Of a DNA stretch of 8,995 bases, positions 1-5,104 are shown one piece after another. A model generated the notes under the pieces. It ran no database searches and had not been told where the DNA came from. It worked only from the letters and a program-made list of their open reading frames with translations. The translations under genes were made by a program, and so were the position numbers. Positions within the stretch are counted from its first letter, which is position 1, and every line of letters starts with the position of its first letter. This DNA comes from Anaerolineales bacterium UBA3082 (GTDB lineage: Bacteria; Chloroflexota; Anaerolineae; UBA7937). The stretch covers positions 5,549 to 14,543 of the forward strand of contig DFBK01000077.1 in the NCBI GenBank assembly GCA_002366595.1. The letters run 5' to 3'.

Positions 1-872
1 CTGTTTTCGGTCAGCCCTTCCGACTTGGCGAAACTAGCCGCCTCCAATCCAATGATTTGTACCCTGACAATCTTACCATCCTCACAATATGGCTTACCCA
101 GGCAGGCGTCATCCTGTTGCAGGGTAGATCCAACCGTAAGGGTGGTCTTGCCGGTGCCCGAAAGACCCTTCAGGACGCGGTCTTCGGTGGCGCCGCCGTG
201 ATAGGAGATGAACCCCTCGCTTTCGCCTCGGTTCCAAACCAGGGTCAGGTTCGGCTTCTTGTAGGCGCCGCCAAAGTAATCTACCCGCAGGCTCATCACT
301 CGCCTTATATCCCTCTCCATCTCCGTCAAATCATAGAGAGTCAACGGCTCGTCAGGATTGAACTGGGGCCAGAAGGCGCAGATTTCGGACACTATATCAT
401 CGGGCAGCCGCTCAGGCACTATGTAGTTCCAGCATTGAACCTCCATACCCTCCTCTGGCGGGTAGATCATCTTCAGCCCCATCCAAGCGAGGTAAGCGGT
501 ATGCGGGTTCTCCAGGCTGAAGATGATACGCAGGCCGGCCTTGTAGCCTGCCTCCCCCTGGATCCCCTCCTGTACCAGCACTTTGCAACCCTTGAGGTAG
601 CGCTTGATTACCTTATAGAGCCTAAGACCTATCTCGTGGTCGAATGGCCTCTGCCCCTTGCCTAACTTATATCCCTCTGGCACCATGTAGAAGGCTCGAT
701 CGGGTCTCCGTCCAGCCTGAGTGCTGGCGAAAAGGTACTGCTTATCCCTGGTGATGATATAGTAGGGCGCAAGATACTCAATGAACCAGGTATCGTCAGG
801 GTTGCGGATGACCCGCTCAGAATCGAGCATGAGGTCATCCTCGATCTTTATCCCAACCACGGGCTCCCTCAC
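1..872 (-). CDS. PEP carboxykinase-family protein, divergent (N-terminal 290 residues; runs off left edge)
   Basis: An open frame without stops runs from GTG at 872 to the left edge. The translation has the P-loop GLSGTGKTTL (residues 236-245), the hallmark of ATP-dependent PEP carboxykinase, which converts oxaloacetate and ATP to PEP, CO2 and ADP in the cytoplasm. Other family landmarks align: AGRRPDRAFYMV (53-64) with the GRSPKDK substrate loop; DYFGGAYKKP (198-207) with the YGGEMKKG metal-binding stretch; and ISYHGG (222-227) with the MHCSAN histidine, with the same Lys-His spacing of 19 (K206, H225). The kinase-2 segment is unusual: QDDACLG replaces GDDEHGW. The GTG overlaps the stop of the DUF1385 gene (GTGA) and follows GGAGG, indicating translational coupling; ATG at 830 is a less likely start. 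The family assignment is firm. Whether it is a true carboxykinase or a paralogue with another substrate cannot be settled without the C-terminal half. Confidence 0.8.
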   Translation of the reverse strand, partial: MREPVVGIKIEDDLMLDSERVIRNPDDTWFIEYLAPYYIITRDKQYLFASTQAGRRPDRAFYMVPEGYKLGKGQRPFDHEIGLRLYKVIKRYLKGCKVLVQEGIQGEAGYKAGLRIIFSLENPHTAYLAWMGLKMIYPPEEGMEVQCWNYIVPERLPDDIVSEICAFWPQFNPDEPLTLYDLTEMERDIRRVMSLRVDYFGGAYKKPNLTLVWNRGESEGFISYHGGATEDRVLKGLSGTGKTTLTVGSTLQQDDACLGKPYCEDGKIVRVQIIGLEAASFAKSEGLTEN

Positions 873-1759
873 CCTTCCTCCTTCGCCGCCAACAGGGACT
901 CAAGCGCGGCGATAGCCACCTCCAACATCTCCTCATCAGGCTCTCTGGTAGTGAGGCTCTGGAGGGCTAGACCCGGCGAGACCAGGGCCCGCAGGAGGGG
1001 GTTATCTTGATGGCGGGCGGCGAACTTAATGAACTCATAAACCAGGCTCACGATAAGGGGGATGAGAAGCAGTCGGGAGAGGATACGCCAAATAAATGGT
1101 GGCCTCCCTAGGAGGGCGAAAACGAGGATGGAAAGGACTAGGACGAAAAGGAGGAAACCGGTGCCACACCGGGTATGAGCGGTGGTATAGGCGGCGACAG
1201 AAGCGGGATCGAGAGGCGCGCCGGCTTCATAAGCGTTGATGGTCTTATGCTCAGCGCCGTGGTAAGCGAAGAAACGACCGATGTCGGGAAGGCGGCCGAT
1301 CAGCCCGATATAGCCCAGAAAGAGCCCCAGGCGCAGCACCCCTTCGATGAGGTTGCTAACTAAGGCGGAGGTGATGAACCGGTCTATGAGGCCCACTAAG
1401 AGGAGAGGCAGTAGGAAGAAGATGCCGATAGCGAAGGCCAGGGAGACCAACACCAACCCCCAGACGGCTGGCCCCCGGAACTCCACCTCCTCTTCCTCTA
1501 AAGCCACATTGGCTGAATAGATCAGGCTTCGCATCCCCAAGGCTAAGGTGTCCCAGAGGATGACCAGACCTCGAAGGAAGGGAAGCCTCCACCAGCGGCT
1601 GGTGTAGAGGGGGCTCTCCAGGGGCTCATTATGAATAACTATCCTTCCTGAGGGGTGACGCACGGCCACAGCCATAGAGTTTCGACCGCGCATCATCACC
1701 CCCTCCATCACCGCCTGGCCGCCGTAGTCGAACTCCTTCGCCTTATCTCTCTCAACCAT
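869..1759 (-). CDS. DUF1385 (YqhQ-type) integral membrane protein
   Basis: This 296-residue protein carries the family signatures: GGQAVMEGVMMRG near the N-terminus (13-25), YHGAEHKTINAYE (166-178) and HTRCGT (195-200). Hydrophobic segments lie at about 98-125, 134-155, 201-218 and 226-245, so it is a polytopic membrane protein with conserved polar motifs between the helices. The length fits the family. The biochemical role of DUF1385 is not established to my knowledge; the conserved His, Glu and Cys residues suggest a metal site or catalysis, which is inference. ATG 1759 lies only 8 residues ahead of the conserved Phe-x-Tyr-Gly-Gly start. Its ribosome site is weak (AAGGGCGG), so it may be translated by coupling from the upstream ORFs. 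Its TGA overlaps the GTG of the PEP carboxykinase-family gene. Confidence 0.9.
   Translation of the reverse strand: MVERDKAKEFDYGGQAVMEGVMMRGRNSMAVAVRHPSGRIVIHNEPLESPLYTSRWWRLPFLRGLVILWDTLALGMRSLIYSANVALEEEEVEFRGPAVWGLVLVSLAFAIGIFFLLPLLLVGLIDRFITSALVSNLIEGVLRLGLFLGYIGLIGRLPDIGRFFAYHGAEHKTINAYEAGAPLDPASVAAYTTAHTRCGTGFLLFVLVLSILVFALLGRPPFIWRILSRLLLIPLIVSLVYEFIKFAARHQDNPLLRALVSPGLALQSLTTREPDEEMLEVAIAALESLLAAKEEG
875..879 (-). promoter_or_regulatory. Ribosome binding site for the PEP carboxykinase-family gene
   Basis: A GGAGG lies inside the last codons of the DUF1385 gene, about 4 nt before GTG 872. It supports the overlapping GTG start over the in-frame ATG at 830, which lacks a comparable motif. 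Confidence 0.5.
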
Positions 1760-1769
1760 AGACCGCCCT

Positions 1770-1862
1770 TCAGCCCCCTAAAGCCCGCAGGGTGAGCCAT
1801 TTGCTAGGCTTTTCCCGCCTCTCGATACCTACTAGCACCCTGCCGTTAAGGCTAAACTCCAT
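1770..1862 (-). CDS. Possible 30-residue small ORF between Nudix and DUF1385 genes
   Basis: ATG 1862 overlaps the Nudix stop by 11 nt and the frame ends with TGA at 1770, 10 nt before the DUF1385 start. The peptide begins MEFSLNGRVLVGIERREKPS and ends TLRALGG. It has no signal peptide or membrane segment, is mixed basic and hydrophobic, and is compact enough to be a strand-rich mini-domain. A purine-rich GAAAGGGG lies about 8 nt upstream. Without it, the gap between Nudix and DUF1385 would be 92 nt in an otherwise gapless operon, which favours a real coupling ORF. I recognise no family, and chance occurrence is quite possible at this length. Confidence 0.35.
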   Translation of the reverse strand: MEFSLNGRVLVGIERREKPSKWLTLRALGG

Positions 1863-2283
1863 CTTTCAGCGGCCCCTTTCGTCCTGCGGGGAGATAGAAC
1901 CCCTCCAGGCGGGCGAGCACCTTCTCCAGGACCTCCCTTGTATCCGGGAAGGTTACCTTCTCCAGCGCCTCCTCCGGGGAGAAGAGGAAGGCATCTCTAC
2001 CCTCATGATGCTGCCAAAAAAGCAATTTCTCTCTTGCCTCCATGGCGAAGAGATGCACTAGATACTTGTCATCTCCCAAGAGATAGTTGATTTTGCCGGC
2101 CTTGAAGAGGACCTGACAACGAAGCCCCGTCTCCTCTTCCACCTCGCGCCGGGCAGCCTCCTCTAGGGACTCTCCTTCTTCCAGATGCCCCTTGGGGAAG
2201 ACCCACTCCCCCTTGGCCGTCCGACGGAGGACTACCCCCCTATCTAGGAGAACTATCCCCCCGGCCTGGACTCTCTGAGCCAT
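1852..2283 (-). CDS. Nudix hydrolase
   Basis: This 143-residue protein has a complete Nudix box at residues 32-54 (Gly32, Glu38, then REVEEETGL at 46-54), which binds the catalytic Mg2+ and cleaves nucleoside diphosphates linked to another group. The N-terminal strand AGGIVLL and the WVFPKGHLEEGE stretch are typical of small Nudix enzymes in the Ap4A/diadenosine-polyphosphate or (d)NTP group; the exact substrate cannot be read from sequence. The C-terminal tail (about 130-143) is basic and probably flexible. ATG 2283 directly abuts the TAA of the alkyltransferase-like gene, and AGGAGGT lies 9 nt upstream. Co-transcription with a DNA alkylation-damage protein fits a role in cleaning damaged nucleotides, but that link is inference. 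Confidence 0.93.
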   Translation of the reverse strand: MAQRVQAGGIVLLDRGVVLRRTAKGEWVFPKGHLEEGESLEEAARREVEEETGLRCQVLFKAGKINYLLGDDKYLVHLFAMEAREKLLFWQHHEGRDAFLFSPEEALEKVTFPDTREVLEKVLARLEGFYLPAGRKGPLKDGV

Positions 2284-2625
2284 TTATCGTCTACCTCCTG
2301 CGGGCCCCTCCCATCGGTAGAGAGCGAGGTCAAGAAACTCCCTCCCATCGAAGAGTATCCCTTCCTCCTCCAACATCGCCCTCTGGAGATCGGCGCTGTG
2401 GGTGAGGCACGAGGTAGATACCCTCCCTTGACTATTTATCACCCGATGCCAAGGTATCTCCGTGCCCTCGGGGAGGGCGTGAAGGGCCCAGCCCACGGTG
2501 CGGGCCGCTCTCGGGTACCCAAGGTATAAGGCGATCTGCCCATAGGTGGCCACCTTCCCATAAGGTATCTGGGCCACCATATCGTAGACCCTCTGGATGA
2601 AACCTCTCTCCCCTTCTCCCCCCAT
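2284..2625 (-). CDS. Alkyltransferase-like (ATL) protein, MGMT family, Trp in place of Cys
   Basis: From ATG 2625 the product is 113 residues, the usual size of ATL proteins. It has the MGMT DNA-binding fold motifs: the YGKVATYGQIA helix, the AARTVGWAL segment carrying the arginine finger, and PWHRVINSQGRVS. In active O6-alkylguanine transferases the motif is PCHRV; here Trp replaces the acceptor Cys, as in E. coli YbaZ/Atl. It therefore should bind alkylated guanine and flag it for nucleotide excision repair rather than repair it directly. The frame is open further upstream to GTG 2742, but an extended -10 box (2690-2698) lies over that stretch, so longer starts would not be on the transcript. 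The ribosome site before ATG 2625 is weak. It heads the minus-strand operon with Nudix, DUF1385 and the PEP carboxykinase-family gene. Confidence 0.9.
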   Translation of the reverse strand: MGGEGERGFIQRVYDMVAQIPYGKVATYGQIALYLGYPRAARTVGWALHALPEGTEIPWHRVINSQGRVSTSCLTHSADLQRAMLEEEGILFDGREFLDLALYRWEGPAGGRR

Positions 2626-2689
2626 AATGATAATGGCCTGGATTTCACCCTTCGCCAGAGGGATAACCTCTCTTCTCAGCAACTTCGAC

Positions 2690-2718
2690 ATTATAACATG
2701 AAAGCCTGGGCCAGAAAA
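2690..2718 (-). promoter_or_regulatory. Extended -10 promoter of the ATL-Nudix-DUF1385 operon
   Basis: On the minus strand, TGTTATAAT (2698-2690) is a perfect -10 hexamer with the TGn extension. The -35 position 17 nt upstream reads TTTTCT (2718-2713), a poor match, as is common when the extension is present. Transcription would start near 2683, about 58 nt before ATG 2625. Confidence 0.6.
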
Positions 2719-2772
2719 ACCAGCCTTCCACCTCCGGGACACGTGCCTCTGTTAATTGGTACTGTCAACCTA

Positions 2773-2801
2773 TTGATTGTGTAGGCATTTTGTGATATGA
2801 T
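2773..2801 (+). promoter_or_regulatory. Promoter of the C1 peptidase gene
   Basis: TTGATT (2773-2778), a 17-nt spacer and TATGAT (2796-2801) form a sigma-70-type promoter, with a TGn extension at 2793-2795. The expected start of transcription near 2808 leaves a leader of about 50 nt before the strong GGAGG (2846-2850) and ATG 2858. Confidence 0.65.
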
Positions 2802-2857
2802 TCACACAGTTTGCGGGAACAACGGTTTGCCTTGCCAAGAGGAGAGGAGGATTCAGA

Positions 2858-4528
2858 ATGAGAAGAGTGGGGCTGATAGGCACCGTTCTCTTTTTGTTAC
2901 TCATCTTGGGGTTATCTGCTTCCGCGGCTCTCTCCAACCCACCTCCTCAGGAGCCACCGCCCCCCACGGAGATCAGCCTGGGTGCCGAAGATGACGGCCG
3001 CCAGATCGAACTCAAAGAAGACCAACTTCTGGTCATCACTTTGGAAGGCAACCCTTCCACCGGCTATATGTGGCAGGTGGAAGAGATAGACGAAAAGATC
3101 CTACGCCAGGTGGGAGAGATAGAGTTCCAGTCACTATCGCCTCTACTCGGCGCTCCTGCCAAGGAAATCCTCCGCTTCCAGCCACTGGAAGAAGGCCAAA
3201 CCACCCTTAAGTTGCTCTATCGTCGCCCCTGGGAAAAGGAGATAGAACCAGCCGAGACCTTCTCCATCCAACTGCAGACCGTGGGACCCTTTACCGGCCT
3301 CGATATTTCCCCTCCCTCCTCTAATACCCCACCCAACTCCACCCTGGAGAGTTCCTTACCTGTCGCTGAGCAATCTCAACTAGGCCTCCCTCTATCCTAC
3401 AATTGGTGCGATCTAGAGGGATGTACCCCGGTGAAAAATCAGGGCAATTGTGGGAGTTGCTGGGCCTTCAGCACGGTGGGAACCTTGGAATCCAAGATCA
3501 AACTCCAAGACACGGTTGAGGAGGATCTTTCAGAACAATATCTCGTTTCCTGCAACACCGATTACTGGGATTGCTGTGGTGGGTGGTGGGCTCATGACTA
3601 CCACCAGTGGAAGATACCACCGAGCGAGTCCCAAGCCGGGGCAGTGATGGAAGCAGTTTTTCCCTACGGGAGTGCAGCCATAAGTTGTGGCAGCCTCGAG
3701 GTGTCTTGTAGCGGCCCCTATACTCATACCTACCAGATCGATTCCTGGGCCTTTGTGGGGCCCGAATATGGTGTCCCCTCGGTAGCGGACATAAAGCAGG
3801 CCATCTACGACCATGGGCCCGTCTCTGTGGCTGTCTGTGCGGGCCCAGCATGGCCATCTTATGACGGCGGCGTTTTCACAACCGATGAGTCGTTGTCCTG
3901 TTTTCCGACTTATGTGAATCACGCCGTGGTCTTGGTGGGTTGGAATGACACCGACGGGGCATGGATTTTAAGAAACTCCTGGGGGCCATTTTGGGGTGAA
4001 AGCGGCTACATGCGCATCGGATACGGGGTCTCCAACGTAGGATACTCTGCCAACTACATCTTCTACAGTGAACTCCCCAACAAATCGTACTTACCGCTGG
4101 TGATGAAGACCTACGCCCTCTCAGAGCCCACACCTGGCTTCTGGGAAAGCGACTACGAAGAGTTCTACGTGACTCCGGATAGGGCCTACGTCGATAACTT
4201 CGCCACCTACATCTCCGTGCTGGGATGCGGCTATTTCAAGATCACCCACACTCCGCTAGTACCGATTGTCAACAACCAGTTCTCCTTCAGCGGAGCCTTC
4301 TACGCCTCCGGCACCTTCCATTCGGAGACGACTGCCAGCGGTACCGACGGACTTGACCACCTCTACATACCCGACTGTGGCTATGTCAGCGGCGGGCCCT
4401 GGTCATGGAGCGCCACCTGGAAAAACGACTCGCAGCCCACATTCTTGCCGGCCGAGGCTGTAGGGCCTGATCGCGTGGAACCCGTGGAGGCACCCCCAAA
4501 CTTCTACATAGTCACCCCTGCCAAGTAG
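2858..4528 (+). CDS. Secreted papain-like C1 cysteine peptidase with N-terminal chagasin-like (I42) domain
   Basis: This 556-residue exported protein has, in order: a signal peptide (1 to about 24); a Pro-rich stretch; a chagasin-like I42 inhibitor domain (about 38-144) with NPSTGYMW (65-72) and YRRPW (121-125), matching chagasin loops 2 and 6; a Pro/Ser/Asn linker (145-177); a C1A papain domain (about 178-405) with oxyanion Gln195 and Cys201 in QGNCGSCWAFS, His355 in NHAVVLVGW and Asn373 in NSWG; the motif YLPLVMK (411-417); and a further C-terminal domain of about 130 residues, probably beta-sandwich (GFWESDYEEFYVTP to SWSATWKN). All catalytic residues are present. No ERFNIN-type I29 propeptide is seen, so the I42 domain occupies the propeptide position. 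The chagasin GxGG loop is degenerate (LLGAPAKE). ATG 2858 follows GGAGG by 7 nt. The gene has its own promoter and terminator. Confidence 0.93.
   Translation: MRRVGLIGTVLFLLLILGLSASAALSNPPPQEPPPPTEISLGAEDDGRQIELKEDQLLVITLEGNPSTGYMWQVEEIDEKILRQVGEIEFQSLSPLLGAPAKEILRFQPLEEGQTTLKLLYRRPWEKEIEPAETFSIQLQTVGPFTGLDISPPSSNTPPNSTLESSLPVAEQSQLGLPLSYNWCDLEGCTPVKNQGNCGSCWAFSTVGTLESKIKLQDTVEEDLSEQYLVSCNTDYWDCCGGWWAHDYHQWKIPPSESQAGAVMEAVFPYGSAAISCGSLEVSCSGPYTHTYQIDSWAFVGPEYGVPSVADIKQAIYDHGPVSVAVCAGPAWPSYDGGVFTTDESLSCFPTYVNHAVVLVGWNDTDGAWILRNSWGPFWGESGYMRIGYGVSNVGYSANYIFYSELPNKSYLPLVMKTYALSEPTPGFWESDYEEFYVTPDRAYVDNFATYISVLGCGYFKITHTPLVPIVNNQFSFSGAFYASGTFHSETTASGTDGLDHLYIPDCGYVSGGPWSWSATWKNDSQPTFLPAEAVGPDRVEPVEAPPNFYIVTPAK
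2927..2964 (+). repeat. Leader segment shared with the M4 peptidase gene (copy 1)
   Basis: This stretch aligns without gaps to 5177-5214, with 32 of 38 bases identical; five of the six mismatches fall in one central hexamer. It encodes the end of the signal peptide and the following ALSNPxxQEPPPP. The mature proteins are otherwise unrelated. Confidence 0.7.
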
Positions 4529-4552
4529 CCCCGTCCCATTTTGCCAAGCCAG

Positions 4553-4582
4553 AAAGAGGCTCCCTAACCGGGAGCCTCTTTT
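4553..4582 (+). terminator. Intrinsic terminator after the C1 peptidase gene
   Basis: A 12-bp perfect stem (AAAGAGGCTCCC / GGGAGCCTCTTT) with loop TAACC runs into TTTT, starting 25 nt after the stop codon. On the minus strand the stem ends in TTTCT, so it could also weakly terminate the convergent lipoprotein gene. Confidence 0.9.
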
Positions 4583-4611
4583 GCTACCTCGGATATTACG
4601 TTAGCCCCTGA

Positions 4612-4914
4612 CTATTCTTCGTAGGTGCACTCCCCACGGAAGAACGCCCACTCTTCGCACTCGCTGCCATCGGGGAAGATGCACACCCCATACTGGTTGC
4701 CGGACTCATCGCTCCTGATCTCCAGTTCGTAACCCTGGTCTACACAATACTTGGAAGCGGGGTTAGGAAGGCCGCCGGCCTCCGAGGCGGGAGTGACCTC
4801 CCCACCAGCCGGTGGCGTCTCGATGGGAGATGGGGTGGGCGACTCGGTGAGCCCGCCTGGTGCGCAACCGATGAGCAAGACCAGCAAGGCCGTGATCACA
4901 ACTATCCCCTTCAT
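4612..4914 (-). CDS. DUF333-domain lipoprotein
   Basis: This 100-residue protein has a lipoprotein signal peptide with lipobox LIGC (Cys17), a P/S/T/E-rich linker (about 20-48), and a DUF333 domain (about 50-98): NPASKYC, GVCIFPDGSECEEWAFFRGEC. Four cysteines (57, 78, 86, 96) could form two disulfides outside the membrane. The family is sometimes labelled putative hemolysin, but I know of no solid functional evidence. ATG 4914 follows AAGGAGG by 7 nt. It is convergent with the secreted C1 peptidase, separated by the terminator, exactly as the emfourin-like lipoprotein faces the M4 peptidase. This symmetry suggests, but does not show, that it acts on or with a secreted peptidase. No good promoter was found for it. 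Confidence 0.88.
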   Translation of the reverse strand: MKGIVVITALLVLLIGCAPGGLTESPTPSPIETPPAGGEVTPASEAGGLPNPASKYCVDQGYELEIRSDESGNQYGVCIFPDGSECEEWAFFRGECTYEE

Positions 4915-4996
4915 GGTAGAACCTCCTTCGTCTATTAGACGGTTAAAGAGAGGTTTTGGTTCCCTGGAGGCTAATCCAGTAGCCCGAAAGTATCAT

Positions 4997-5024
4997 TTGC
5001 AAAAAACTCAAAATATGATATAAT
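4997..5024 (+). promoter_or_regulatory. Promoter of the M4 peptidase gene
   Basis: TTGCAA (4997-5002), a 16-nt spacer and a perfect TATAAT (5019-5024) with a TGn extension at 5016-5018 (TGATATAAT). The surrounding AT-rich stretch stands out in a GC-rich window. Transcription would begin near 5031, just before the leader hairpin. Confidence 0.75.
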
Positions 5025-5039
5025 ATCAAATAGATTCGC

Positions 5040-5079
5040 GGGGCACGGAGAGGGCATGTTGCGTTTCTCGCCGTGCCCC
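5040..5079 (+). promoter_or_regulatory. Strong hairpin in the 5' leader of the M4 peptidase mRNA
   Basis: GGGGCACGG (5040-5048) pairs perfectly with CCGTGCCCC (5071-5079). After an A-G mismatch the stem continues with GAG/CTC and possible G-U pairs. It starts about 10 nt from the predicted transcription start and ends 15 nt before the Shine-Dalgarno. The following TATCATTTTG is only mildly U-rich, so it may be a 5' mRNA-stabilising element or a weak attenuator. Confidence 0.6.
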
Positions 5080-5093
5080 TATCATTTTGCCAC

Positions 5094-5100
5094 AAGGAGG
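5094..5100 (+). promoter_or_regulatory. Ribosome binding site for the M4 peptidase gene
   Basis: AAGGAGG lies 4 nt before ATG 5105 and fixes that start. An in-frame TTG at 5087 would place the Shine-Dalgarno inside the coding region and is rejected. Confidence 0.85.
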
Positions 5101-5104
5101 TCCC

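Noticed and set aside
57..665. 202-residue open frame on plus
   Set aside because: It is antisense to the PEP carboxykinase-family gene, which has clear motifs including GLSGTGKTTL on the minus strand; the plus translation has no recognisable pattern.
1792..2061. 89-residue open frame on plus
   Set aside because: It is antisense to the Nudix gene with its complete Nudix box, and has no ribosome site or homology pattern.
2626..2742. 39-residue N-terminal extension of the ATL protein from GTG 2742
   Set aside because: It adds nothing conserved, exceeds the usual family length, and overlaps the -10 promoter box at 2690-2698.
2763..2768. Perfect TTGACA on the minus strand
   Set aside because: No acceptable -10 hexamer lies 16-18 nt downstream (the sequence there is CACGTG), so it is not called as a promoter.
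3498..4133. Overlapping minus-strand open frames
   Set aside because: They lie opposite the catalytic C1 domain and have low-complexity Arg/Pro-rich translations typical of shadow frames.
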